A stretch of DNA of 64,000 nucleotides from Phycisphaerae bacterium. GTDB lineage: Bacteria; Planctomycetota; Phycisphaerae; Phycisphaerales; UBA1924. The position numbers and the translations under genes are program-made. Positions 27,768-36,991 of the stretch are shown here, piece by piece. The notes under the pieces were generated by a model that searched no databases, was not told the DNA's origin, and worked only from the letters and a program-made list of their open reading frames with translations. The stretch is taken from contig JAUIES010000001.1 of the NCBI GenBank assembly GCA_030429705.1, positions 992,001 to 1,056,000 on the forward strand. The letters are read 5' to 3'. Numbering within the stretch: position 1 is the first letter of the stretch; each line of letters starts with the position of its first letter.

Positions 27768-30700
27768 GTGGACCTCATCAGGCTCGTCATCTCGAAACCG
27801 GTTGGTGTGACTGTCGGCGTGATTCTCGCTGTCATGTTCGGAATCATCGGCCTGCGCACGATTCCCATCCAACTCACGCCGACCGTCGATCGCCCAGAAA
27901 TCACCGTTTCTACGGTCTGGCCGGGACGAAGCCCGCAAGAGATGGTTGACGAAATCACTCGGCCACAAGAAGAAGAACTGAAAAATGTCGCCGGCTTGAA
28001 ACGGATGCGGTCAACCAGCCAGACCGGCATGAGCACAATTGTGCTCGAGTTCTCGGTGGGGGTCGATGTCGGTCGTGTGTTTCAAGAAGTCTCCGACTCG
28101 CTTCGACAGGTCTCCGATTACCCCGACGAGGTGATCGAGCCGACGATTGCTGTAGCCGACGGCGCTGCTGAGAACGCCATCGCCTGGATCATCATCGACC
28201 TCCCGAAGGATGCCATCGAGCGATACCCGGACTTTGACATCACCACTTTGTTTGATGCGCTCGATGACGAGGTCAAGCCGCTGATTGAGCGGGTGAACGG
28301 AGTCGCGGAGGTCAATGTCTATGGAGGCCGAGAACGCGAGGTGCGTGTCTACGCCGACCCCATCCGACTCGCGGAACGCCGACTGACCTATGGCGACCTG
28401 ATGTCGGCACTTCGTGGAGAGAACCAGAATGTATCCGCCGGCTCAATCGCTGAGGGCAAGCGCGAGTACCGCGTCCGCGTCGAAGGCGAGTTCACCGACA
28501 CGGAACACATCCTGGGCACCGTCATCAGTTATCGAGATGGCTTGCCTGTGTATGTGCGCGATGTTGCATCCGTTGAGATCGCACATCAGAAACAGCGTGG
28601 GTTTGTGCGTTCGCTCGGCCACCCGTCCATCGCGATCAATGTCATTCGGCAGTCTGATGCCAATGTGGTCGAGGTGATGAAAGATGTGCGTATCGCGCTT
28701 GATGATGTCCGTGAGACCGTCTTGCCAAACATCGGGGGGATCGTCAATGGCAGCCCGGTCGGCCAAGACCTGCGTATGCGGCAGGTCTATGACGAGACAA
28801 CCTACATCGATTCGGCGATGACACTTGTTCAGCAGAATCTGTTGCTCGGTGGAGCCATCGCAGCGTTTGTCCTGCTGCTGTTTCTTCGAGCGATTCGACC
28901 CACAATCATTGTGCTTGTTGCAATCCCGGTTTCTGTCATGTGCACATTCCTGGTCATGTGGGCATTGGATCGAACCCTCAATGTGGTTTCGCTTGCCGGG
29001 CTCGCGTTTGCTGTGGGAATGGTCGTCGATAACGCCATCGTTGTGCTCGAAAACATCTATCGTCGCCTGCAGCATGGCGATGACCCCGATGAAGCGGCGT
29101 ATCGCGGCACACGCGAAGTCTGGGGCGCGGTTCTCGCCTCCACCCTGACGACAGCAGCAGTGTTCATCCCGGTCTTGACGATTCAGGAAGAAGCCGGACA
29201 ATTGTTCCGAGACATAGCGATCGCCATCATTGCTTCCGTCACACTCAGTCTTGTTGTCTCTATCACTGTCATTCCTTCAGCGTGCGCTCGCAATTTGCGC
29301 ATCATCGAGCACCGATCGGCCATCGGTCGGGCATTCGCTGGATTGTTCGGCTTGTCATGGGTCTTTGGCAAAGTTGGCGACGGGCTTCAGACGGCGGTTC
29401 GATGGGGTATCACCGGGTGGCGCGGCGCGTCCATTCGACCCGTGCTCATCGTTGGCATGACCTGGGCGAGTCTCGCGCTCAGCGCACACCTCATGCCCCC
29501 GCTTGACTACCTTCCAGCGGGCAACCGCAACCTCGTGTTCGGAGGCTTGCTCATCCCGCCAGGACTGTCTCTTGGACAACAGGAACGGATCGCACAGACG
29601 ATCGAATCTTCGATAGGGCCTTACGCAGAAGCCACACTCGCCAAGCCGGAAACCGTGGCTGCACTTCCACCGATCTTCCGTTATCAAGATCCGGAAAATC
29701 CGTTCGACCCCGTCCCAATGGACAACTTCTTCATCGGTGCTTTTGACGGCGGCATGTTTGTCGGCGCGACGAGTGAAGACGAAGAAGTCGTTATCCCCGT
29801 CGGCACACTGCTGACCAATGCGATGTCGAGCATTCCCGACTCCTACGGCGGAGCGCGGCAAACCAGCCTGTTCGGGCGCGGCGTGGGCGGTGGCAACTCC
29901 ATTGATATCGAGATCGCCGGACCTGATCTCGATAAAGTCGTCGAGGTTGCAAACTACATGTTCATGGCTGCAGCCGGCGAATTCGGCTTCGGATCTGTCC
30001 AGGCTGACCCCGCCAACTTCAATCTGCAGGAACAAGAGTTTCAGATTCGCCTGCTCGAACGCGGGCGGGAACTCGGCATCTCGACCGAGGCGCTCGGCGT
30101 GGCGACACGAGCGCTCTTCGACGGTGCATATGTCGGTGAGTTCAAGTTGGATGGCGATGCTGTCGATCTGACCATCATGCCCCCGGGGGGTCGTCTGGCA
30201 TTCAAAGAACAACTCGCCGACATCCCCATCGCGACGGCCTTTGGTGATGTTGTGCCGATTGACACCGTGGTCGAGTTTGTCCCCACGCTGGCTGCCCAGA
30301 CGATCAAACGAATCGAAGAACTCGCGAGCGTCTCGATCAGCGTATCGCCACCAACTGGCGAAGCCATCGAGTCAGTAATGCAGCGTATTGACGAGAAGAT
30401 CATCGGCCCTGCCCGTCAGGCCGGGATGATCGATCGCTCCATGCGCATTCGACTGGAAGGTACCGCTGCCCAACTCGACGAAATTAAGCACGCCATGTTC
30501 GGCAAGGTGGACGACCAACGCGGGCCCATCGCGACCGGCGCTCGTTGGTCAGCGATTGGCGTGCTCGGGCTCGGGTTGATCGTCGGTGGTTTTTGCCTGA
30601 CTCGACTCCGCCGCGGGGTCAAGATCCTCTATGGAGCAGCGGGTTGCGTCTTGATGAGCGCTATTTTCGCTGGATTGATCTGGTTGGTCGCCAGCCAGCC

Positions 30701-31301
30701 TCAACTGCTCGAAGCCCGATTCGTCTGGGCGTTGGTTGTGACCTATCTGCTGATGGCTGCACTCTTCGAAAGTTTCCTGTACCCGATGGTCATCATGTTC
30801 ACCGTGCCGCTCGCAGTCGTCGGCGGCTTTGCCGGTCTCGACCAAGTCCATGAGTGGAGCATTCATGACTTGACCAAACCGACCCAGCAACTGGATGTAC
30901 TCACCATGCTCGGGTTCTTCATTCTGATCGGCGTGGTGGTCAACTCGGCGATTCTTCTGGTCCATCAGGCGCTGAACTTCATCCGCGACGAGAATCTCTC
31001 GCCAGCTGAAGCGATCAGCCGAAGCGTGCGAACTCGCATGAGACCGATCTTCATGAGTGTGCTTACTTCGGTGGGCGGCATGTTGCCGCTTGTGATTGCA
31101 CCCGGTGCCGGCAGCGAGATGTACCGCGGGCTCGGCAGCGTGGTCGTGGGCGGCTTGCTCGTTTCGACGGTCTTTACACTCGTGCTCGTCCCGCTCTTGT
31201 TCAGTTTAGTGCTTGAAATGCGCGAAGGTGCAGCCCTGGCTTTCCGCCCCCCCGACCGCGCTGTGAAACCATCAAGCACGCCACAGGTGCAGCCGTCATG
31301 A
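27768..31301 (+). CDS. RND-family efflux pump permease (AcrB-like)
   Basis: A 1177-residue inner-membrane proton antiporter of the AcrB/MdtB type. N-terminal LVISKPVGVTVGVILAVMFG is the first helix, followed by porter-domain text PGRSPQEMVDEITRPQEEEL. The helix-4 motif with paired acidic residues is present in LAFAVGMVVDNAIVVLENIYRR, and the second repeat has the LLVHQAL and SRSVRTRMRPIFMSVLTSVGGMLPL motifs. It starts at a GTG 22 bases after the adaptor gene. It is longer than the usual 1030-1050 residues; the extra length includes a segment before the ninth helix. The substrate cannot be told. Its stop codon abuts that of the convergent GH57 gene. Confidence 0.92.
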   Translation: MDLIRLVISKPVGVTVGVILAVMFGIIGLRTIPIQLTPTVDRPEITVSTVWPGRSPQEMVDEITRPQEEELKNVAGLKRMRSTSQTGMSTIVLEFSVGVDVGRVFQEVSDSLRQVSDYPDEVIEPTIAVADGAAENAIAWIIIDLPKDAIERYPDFDITTLFDALDDEVKPLIERVNGVAEVNVYGGREREVRVYADPIRLAERRLTYGDLMSALRGENQNVSAGSIAEGKREYRVRVEGEFTDTEHILGTVISYRDGLPVYVRDVASVEIAHQKQRGFVRSLGHPSIAINVIRQSDANVVEVMKDVRIALDDVRETVLPNIGGIVNGSPVGQDLRMRQVYDETTYIDSAMTLVQQNLLLGGAIAAFVLLLFLRAIRPTIIVLVAIPVSVMCTFLVMWALDRTLNVVSLAGLAFAVGMVVDNAIVVLENIYRRLQHGDDPDEAAYRGTREVWGAVLASTLTTAAVFIPVLTIQEEAGQLFRDIAIAIIASVTLSLVVSITVIPSACARNLRIIEHRSAIGRAFAGLFGLSWVFGKVGDGLQTAVRWGITGWRGASIRPVLIVGMTWASLALSAHLMPPLDYLPAGNRNLVFGGLLIPPGLSLGQQERIAQTIESSIGPYAEATLAKPETVAALPPIFRYQDPENPFDPVPMDNFFIGAFDGGMFVGATSEDEEVVIPVGTLLTNAMSSIPDSYGGARQTSLFGRGVGGGNSIDIEIAGPDLDKVVEVANYMFMAAAGEFGFGSVQADPANFNLQEQEFQIRLLERGRELGISTEALGVATRALFDGAYVGEFKLDGDAVDLTIMPPGGRLAFKEQLADIPIATAFGDVVPIDTVVEFVPTLAAQTIKRIEELASVSISVSPPTGEAIESVMQRIDEKIIGPARQAGMIDRSMRIRLEGTAAQLDEIKHAMFGKVDDQRGPIATGARWSAIGVLGLGLIVGGFCLTRLRRGVKILYGAAGCVLMSAIFAGLIWLVASQPQLLEARFVWALVVTYLLMAALFESFLYPMVIMFTVPLAVVGGFAGLDQVHEWSIHDLTKPTQQLDVLTMLGFFILIGVVVNSAILLVHQALNFIRDENLSPAEAISRSVRTRMRPIFMSVLTSVGGMLPLVIAPGAGSEMYRGLGSVVVGGLLVSTVFTLVLVPLLFSLVLEMREGAALAFRPPDRAVKPSSTPQVQPS

Positions 31302-32591
31302 GACAAGCGTCGGTTCGAGACTGGCGAGCCGCGTGCGTACATTGTCGAGCACATTCATGAAGTTGATATAACTGTCGTACGGCGAGTCGTATGGGCTGAA
31401 GTACTTGTGGACATCCCCATCCGCCCAGTACTTGGTACACATGTAATAAAAGTGATCGCTCGTCGTGAGTGCCCGCCAGTCGGAGAGCAGGTAGTTCGCG
31501 TGCTTGAGCGACTCCTCGTCCTTGGCAGCAGCCAACTCGGCAACGCGCTGTTTGATCGTCGCTTCGAGTTTGTAGGTTTCTTCCAGCGCATTCCACTGCA
31601 TCGCGTTGCCCCGCCACGCGGTCAGATCGCGCTCGGTGTCAGCCCACGAGATGAAGTTGTGGACATCGTATTCACCGACAGCATCGAAACGCTCGAACGC
31701 TTCACTCGGCGTATTGAAGTGGTTTTCACCGGGCGCGACATCGAAGATGGCTGAAGGCAGATGTTCGAGGAACTTGAAGATACCGGTGTCTTCCCACTGG
31801 TGTTCGCCGAAGGTCTCATAGTCCATGAACAGGTTGCACAAGTAGCCGTCACCATTGATGTGGTGGACCCACTTGGCAAATTTCTCAGCGGACAACGGCC
31901 ATTCGCTCCAGCCACGATTGCTGAACCGGAATGCGATGTCGTCGCTCAGACGATAGTTCTTGAGCAACAACCCAAACGGCTTGCCGGATCGACCAACAAG
32001 AGGTTGTCCATCGACATTGGGGGGGCGATAAATGTAATTCGGCGACCGGAATCCGAGCAGATTGTCGGTCCCCTCGCACACGGTCCCGTGGAACCGAGGC
32101 TTGCCGTCATCGTCGGTCATGGAAGCCAACGCCCGTGACAATTCATTGGAGTAGATCAACTCGGTGTTTCGGAACACGCGCGGGGTCTGGCCGAAGAGCG
32201 ATTGGATCTTGGCGGTGTGCATTTCGACCTGTGACCGGAACTCCGGGATCGAGTACAAAAATGACAACGAGTGGTAATAGGTCTCAGCGAGAAACTCGCA
32301 GCACCCTGTCTCGGCAAGTTCCTGAAACAACTCAATGACGTCGGGTGTGAATCGCTCGAGTTGCTCGATGACGGTTCCGGTCAGCGCGTAACTGACGCGG
32401 AAGTTGCCTTCGTGCCGCTTGACGAGATCGAGAATCAACTTCGTCGTTGGTCTGTAACACTTGTCAGCGACTTTCTCGCAGATCGCTCGGTTGTTCTTTT
32501 CGTCAAAGTAGAACGGGTCCTCATCAAAAACGGAGTACCGGCGCAGACGATGCGGCTGATGCACCTGAAAGTAAAATACAACTGAGGACAT
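31296..32591 (-). CDS. Glycoside hydrolase family 57 protein (alpha-amylase/glucanotransferase type)
   Basis: GH57 enzymes act on alpha-1,4 or alpha-1,6 glucans such as glycogen. The 431-residue protein starts with MSSVVFYFQVHQPHRL, the family's HQP motif. The region RNTELIYSNEL is a candidate for the nucleophile motif and FMDYETFGEHQW carries the acid-base aspartate motif of the family. The C-terminus is helical. I chose the ATG at 32591, with GGAG eight bases upstream; the longer frame is spurious. There is no signal peptide, so it is cytoplasmic. It is the last gene of the mqnA-to-GH57 run and converges on the RND gene. Confidence 0.88.
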   Translation of the reverse strand: MSSVVFYFQVHQPHRLRRYSVFDEDPFYFDEKNNRAICEKVADKCYRPTTKLILDLVKRHEGNFRVSYALTGTVIEQLERFTPDVIELFQELAETGCCEFLAETYYHSLSFLYSIPEFRSQVEMHTAKIQSLFGQTPRVFRNTELIYSNELSRALASMTDDDGKPRFHGTVCEGTDNLLGFRSPNYIYRPPNVDGQPLVGRSGKPFGLLLKNYRLSDDIAFRFSNRGWSEWPLSAEKFAKWVHHINGDGYLCNLFMDYETFGEHQWEDTGIFKFLEHLPSAIFDVAPGENHFNTPSEAFERFDAVGEYDVHNFISWADTERDLTAWRGNAMQWNALEETYKLEATIKQRVAELAAAKDEESLKHANYLLSDWRALTTSDHFYYMCTKYWADGDVHKYFSPYDSPYDSYINFMNVLDNVRTRLASLEPTLVS

Positions 32592-32652
32592 TGTGAAGGC
32601 TCCTTGACTGTCACCTGCATTGTGACAAAAGAACCGCGCCGAGCAAGCGCGA

Positions 32653-33771
32653 TCACGAACGAACTGTCGATTGCACCGCAATTGCCGCTGGCAGCAGCAC
32701 CATGACAGGAATGAAGACACCGATGATCGGTGGCAATCCGGGTATCGCAGCCGACGAGCCGAGGACACCACCCATCAGGGCGGTAATTGTAATCGGAGCA
32801 CACTTGAGCGATTGACCGATCATGCTGCCGGGCTCACGCGTCAGGAAGAACGGCATGGCAATCGCGAGTGTCAAAATATTGGAAATCCACATCGAAACCC
32901 GGCCCCAGCGGATCCGCACCAGGTCTTTTTGCGTGCGTTCGTCGAGTAACTCGGCCCGATCGAGCATCTGCCCCGCTTGCCGAAACCCGAGGCAGTTGCG
33001 GTACGCCTTGAACTGACTCAATCGGATCTGCGACGGGTCCAGAGCGGTATCGACTCGTTCAATGGTGCCACCCAAGCCAAGTTCGGTCCGCGGCTCGGCA
33101 ACGCCATTCGTCAACACCCAGCCCGAACCGTCCCAGTCGGCACGGGCGGCGCGAATGACCCGGCTTGGTCGACCGGCCTGGTCGTGTTCCATCACAAAAA
33201 GGTTGTTCAGGGCGCCCGTGTCTGCGTCAAAAGACTGCGCCCGAAACAGCCGCCCGCTGCCATCGGGGGTGAGTGGCAACGGCGTGGTGCCGAGTTCACG
33301 CCGACCCGCAGCCGCATGATCGCGACTCAGCAACGGTGCAATCCTCGGGATCAACAACTCTTGATTGATCGCCTGCACAAGCGTCAGTCCGATCGCGACC
33401 AGGAGCACTGGACGGGCGACACGGTACAGACTTTGCCCGGCGGCCAGCATGGCTACAAACTCGCGGTGTCGCACGAACTGGGTGCAGGTAAAGCCCATGG
33501 CACCGACCATGACGAGCCCGATCATGAAGTTGTACAACTGCAACAGGCGAGGCCACCACAAATCAAACACAACCCCCACTGCCACGACTGCGCGTCGACC
33601 CACATTCGGATCGACCTCGCCGCGTTCTTCGAGCAGGCGAGACGCGATCCCGGCAAAACGATCGACATTGATCGACGCATCCACAGCAACCACGAAACAA
33701 CACAGGATCAGCATGAGCGTCAACACATTGACGAGAAACTGTCGTGCGATGTATCTATCGAGCAGGCTCAT
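32653..33771 (-). CDS. LptF/LptG-family permease
   Basis: A YjgP/YjgQ-family inner-membrane protein. LptF and LptG form the membrane part of the ABC transporter that extracts lipopolysaccharide and passes it to LptC and LptA. The N-terminus MSLLDRYIARQFLVNVLTL is the family start, with helices near residues 10-35, 65-95 and 100-120 and three more at the C-terminus, and a beta-jellyroll domain between (about 140-270). One copy only is visible, so whether it is LptF or LptG is open. The start overlaps the gatB stop by four bases. It supports a lipopolysaccharide-type outer membrane. Confidence 0.82.
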   Translation of the reverse strand: MSLLDRYIARQFLVNVLTLMLILCCFVVAVDASINVDRFAGIASRLLEERGEVDPNVGRRAVVAVGVVFDLWWPRLLQLYNFMIGLVMVGAMGFTCTQFVRHREFVAMLAAGQSLYRVARPVLLVAIGLTLVQAINQELLIPRIAPLLSRDHAAAGRRELGTTPLPLTPDGSGRLFRAQSFDADTGALNNLFVMEHDQAGRPSRVIRAARADWDGSGWVLTNGVAEPRTELGLGGTIERVDTALDPSQIRLSQFKAYRNCLGFRQAGQMLDRAELLDERTQKDLVRIRWGRVSMWISNILTLAIAMPFFLTREPGSMIGQSLKCAPITITALMGGVLGSSAAIPGLPPIIGVFIPVMVLLPAAIAVQSTVRS

Positions 33772-35309
33772 GGTTGCATTCTCTCAAGCATACGGCGTTT
33801 GACCTCCGCAGCGTCCGCCGATCCGCCTGACAGTTTCATCACACCACCAACCAATCGACCGACCGCCTGCACTTTGCCGCCCATGATCTGTTCCACGATG
33901 GCAGGGTTTTCGTGCATGACCTGCTCGATCCATGCATCGATCGCAGCATCATCGCGCACCAACAGCAACCCTTCTCGTTGCGCAATACTGGCTGCATCAA
34001 CCTCGTGCTCCTCACACAACAACTCAAAAATGCGATCCGCGGACTGAGCAGACACGGCACCATCGGCTCGCAGTTTCACCAACTCCGCAACACGCTCTGG
34101 CGTCGCACCGAGTTCATCAAGCCGGACCGACCGCTCGTTTGCGAGTCGAGCACCCGATTGCAGAAGCAATCGTCCCGCCTGCGAGCCGGCATTGTGCGCA
34201 CCCATCGCTTGCGACGCTTCGACCACGGCGTCGAAGTATGCGCAGGCATCGGGTTCATCAAGGAGAGCAAGCGTACCGCGCGAGTCCAGGCCGTACTCGG
34301 TCACCCATCGACGCATCCGCACCATTGGCGATTCGACGAGCCGTTCTTCCACCCGTGCAACCCAGGCAGCATCGATGTGCACCGGCGGCAAATCAGGCTC
34401 GGGGAAGTAGCGGTAATCGTGTGCGTCTTCTTTGCTGCGTTGCACGGTGGTGCAGTTCTTGTCTGGGTCCCAGCCGCGCGTCGTCTTGGTGCCGCGCGCG
34501 TGCTCCTGCTGATCGCAGACCCATCGTTTCGGTTGCGTTGCTGCTTCGTAATCAATCGCACCACGCACCGAACGGAAAGAGTTGAGGTTCTTGACTTCAA
34601 CGATTGGTGTCTCAATCACTCGGCCGTCATCAAGCGTGAGTCTCATGTTGATGTTCGGCTCGAACCGAATCTGTCCCTCCTGCATGATGCACGCGCTCAC
34701 GCCGAGATGCCGAACAAGCAGGCGCAGTTGGCGAGCGAACCCAACAACCTCATCTGCAGTTCGAAAATCGGGCTCGGTCACGATTTCAAGTAGCGGTGTC
34801 CCCGCTCGGTTGTAATCAACGATCGAACCGTCCAGTGCGTGACCGCCGGGTGCCTCATGGAGCAACTTGCCCGCGTCTTCTTCCAAGTGAGCCCGCTGAA
34901 TGCGAATACCACGAGGCGACTCCAGATCGACAACGCCAAGGGCATCTTCGGGAAAGACCTCCATCGACCCTTTGCCGCAGACCGGACGATCGTACTGGCT
35001 GATCTGATAGCCCTTGGGTAGATCGGGATACATGTAACTCTTGCGATCCCAACTTGTTGTCCCCCCGACCTGACACCCCATCGCCCGGCCGACCAACATC
35101 GAAGACTCGATCGATTCGCGCGTCATCACGGGCAGCGAACCGGGCAACGCCAGAACCACAGCGTCGATCAAGGTGTTGGGTGCCGATTCTGTTGTTCCAA
35201 ACTGTGCCGGATTGCCGGCTGCACTAAACACCTTGGTCGCCGAGGCGAGTTCGATATGAACTTCCAGCCCGATGATGAGTTCAGATGCAATGATCGAAGC
35301 ACTGGTCAC
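33768..35309 (-). CDS. gatB: Asp-tRNA(Asn)/Glu-tRNA(Gln) amidotransferase subunit GatB
   Basis: GatB is the kinase subunit of the GatCAB complex that turns Glu-tRNA(Gln) and/or Asp-tRNA(Asn) into the amide form. Motifs are clear: IIGLEVHIEL at the start, MYPDLPKGYQISQYD, GIRIQRAHLEEDAGKLLHE, DYNRAGTPLLEIVTEPD, YRYFPEPDLPP and the tail-domain end GKVQAVGRLVGGVMK. I chose the GTG at 35309: it overlaps the preceding stop as GTGA, and the longer frame adds only unrelated residues. The product has 513 residues. Its partners gatC and gatA lie 17-20 kb away, so the complex is coded at two loci. Confidence 0.95.
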   Translation of the reverse strand: MTSASIIASELIIGLEVHIELASATKVFSAAGNPAQFGTTESAPNTLIDAVVLALPGSLPVMTRESIESSMLVGRAMGCQVGGTTSWDRKSYMYPDLPKGYQISQYDRPVCGKGSMEVFPEDALGVVDLESPRGIRIQRAHLEEDAGKLLHEAPGGHALDGSIVDYNRAGTPLLEIVTEPDFRTADEVVGFARQLRLLVRHLGVSACIMQEGQIRFEPNINMRLTLDDGRVIETPIVEVKNLNSFRSVRGAIDYEAATQPKRWVCDQQEHARGTKTTRGWDPDKNCTTVQRSKEDAHDYRYFPEPDLPPVHIDAAWVARVEERLVESPMVRMRRWVTEYGLDSRGTLALLDEPDACAYFDAVVEASQAMGAHNAGSQAGRLLLQSGARLANERSVRLDELGATPERVAELVKLRADGAVSAQSADRIFELLCEEHEVDAASIAQREGLLLVRDDAAIDAWIEQVMHENPAIVEQIMGGKVQAVGRLVGGVMKLSGGSADAAEVKRRMLERMQP

Positions 35310-36973
35310 GGTGTCATGGTACGCCGAGCAGCTGCCCGGGCAGCCCGCATCGCAGCCCGCTCTCGCATCGCTGCGTGCATGTGCGTCAGATTCAACTGTT
35401 CGGCGACTGCCGCCAAAGTCTGTGGCCAATCACTTGCCAATCCAAATCGAAGGCACAGAATCAGTTGGTGGTCTTTTTTGAGAGATTCAATCACGCTCGA
35501 TGTCCGCGGATCTGGCTCAAGCCAGCGTTGCCACGGATCGAACGCATGAGACAACTGCGCTGAACTTGTCTCGGGCGTGAGTGTGCGTCGCGCGCGATGC
35601 GATTGATGCTCTTCCTGGGCTTGACCACCGATGAATTGAACAGCGATGCGGTCAAACGCCAGCGAGGCCGGTGCGGCCAGTCGGCCGCCGTGGAGCGGAT
35701 CGAACCGATCCACTGCGAACGAAGCACCGCTGAGCATCTCTTGGCATAGCGCGTGTAAGGTGCGCGGGGGCAGTTCCTGCGGCGGCTGTTCCAGACGACG
35801 CTCCATCGTGGCGTACATCGAGCCCAAAGTCAGCACCATCAGCCGTTCCTTGACGCGCGACGCACGACGCAGATCAGTCTCGATCTGATCGAGTGCGTGA
35901 ACTTCCGGGGTCGGGCTCGCGAGATCAACCAACTGCTGCTTGGCCCGCCAACGAAGAAAGTGCAGCGACAGCGCCAACTCGCGTTCATAGGCAGCATCGG
36001 GCTTGGGTGCCTGTGCTGCTTGTTCGAGTAGGTCGTACACATGCACAGGCATGGACCCGCTTTTGGCTGATGCCGATCCCACACGCGCGAGCAGCACCTC
36101 GCTCGCTTCCGGCCGATTGAATGTGGGTGCCACCGGTCCGTCCAATGGGATCGCACGAAGCAGGCGGGCACGATGTGCGTTCGCGGCTCGCCACACAGCG
36201 GTTCGCGAACGACCAAGTCGAGACCCGATCGCTGCGGGCTCAATGCCACGGCGCAGCGCCCGATGGGCGAGTTCTTGCTCGCGCTGTGTCGGTGGACCAA
36301 GTTCTCGAAAGATCGCCTGATCGCCAACACGCTCATCATGTTTTTTCAGTGCAGAACGGACAGCTTCGGCACTATACCCGTAGCGTGGACCTAGTCGACG
36401 GGCAACTTGATTGATCGAGTATCCGAGCGTGTCGTGATACCGCGCCGCCCGCCGAACGATCGTGCGGCGCGTGACATCGGACATCCTTCGGCCTGATGAT
36501 TTCGGCGCGGGGGCTGCCCGTTCTTCGTACGCCTGGACGGCTTCGGGTGTGAACATAATCACACGGGCCGGCCCACCTGACTGCACACGCCGACCCACAA
36601 GCCCCTGCCGACGAGCACGATCCAGTGTCTTTCGACTGACACCCCATCGACTGCACAGATCGTCCGCACTCGCAGCTCCCGGGCTTAACTCGGTCGAGAC
36701 AAGATTGGCTGATTCGCACAGTGTTTCGACGAATGCTGAGAGATTTTCGAGGAGTGACACACCGGAAGAAGGAGGGCCGTCAGCATGGTCCGGACGAAAC
36801 GCGGTGACCCTGAAGATGATCCATGATGGCGGGTACGACTGATCTGGTTCGATCACCGACGCCAAAGTCTCTGCCCGTCCGATGTGGTTGAGGAGTGCCG
36901 GCCTGGGTGCGAACCGCAGTTCCGCTGCCAGCGCTCGCAGGTTGGCATCATGGATCGCAGGAAGTCGTGGCAT
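35306..36973 (-). CDS. Divergent sigma-70-like protein with extra helix-turn-helix domains
   Basis: The 555-residue protein has no close match I can name, but its C-terminal half follows a sigma-70 plan. Around residues 371-447, KERLMVLTLGSMYA and LCQEMLSGASFAVDRFDPLHGG match regions 2.1-2.2, and around 503-545 LILCLRFGLASDWPQTLAAV matches region 4. The aromatic residues of regions 2.3-2.4 that melt and read the -10 element are largely gone. Before this lie three likely HTH segments: DDLCSRWGVSRKTLDRA (104-120), YSINQVARRLG (185-195) and PAAIGSRLGRSRTAVWRA (246-263). It is probably a DNA-binding regulator derived from a sigma factor. It sits between mqnA and gatB and overlaps gatB by four bases. 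Confidence 0.6.
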   Translation of the reverse strand: MPRLPAIHDANLRALAAELRFAPRPALLNHIGRAETLASVIEPDQSYPPSWIIFRVTAFRPDHADGPPSSGVSLLENLSAFVETLCESANLVSTELSPGAASADDLCSRWGVSRKTLDRARRQGLVGRRVQSGGPARVIMFTPEAVQAYEERAAPAPKSSGRRMSDVTRRTIVRRAARYHDTLGYSINQVARRLGPRYGYSAEAVRSALKKHDERVGDQAIFRELGPPTQREQELAHRALRRGIEPAAIGSRLGRSRTAVWRAANAHRARLLRAIPLDGPVAPTFNRPEASEVLLARVGSASAKSGSMPVHVYDLLEQAAQAPKPDAAYERELALSLHFLRWRAKQQLVDLASPTPEVHALDQIETDLRRASRVKERLMVLTLGSMYATMERRLEQPPQELPPRTLHALCQEMLSGASFAVDRFDPLHGGRLAAPASLAFDRIAVQFIGGQAQEEHQSHRARRTLTPETSSAQLSHAFDPWQRWLEPDPRTSSVIESLKKDHQLILCLRFGLASDWPQTLAAVAEQLNLTHMHAAMRERAAMRAARAAARRTMTP

Positions 36974-36991
36974 GGTGATCGTTCTGCGTAC

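Noticed and set aside
32977-34047. Long plus-strand ORF of 356 codons
   Set aside because: It is antisense to lptF/G and gatB, both of which have clear family motifs; its composition is that of a shadow frame.
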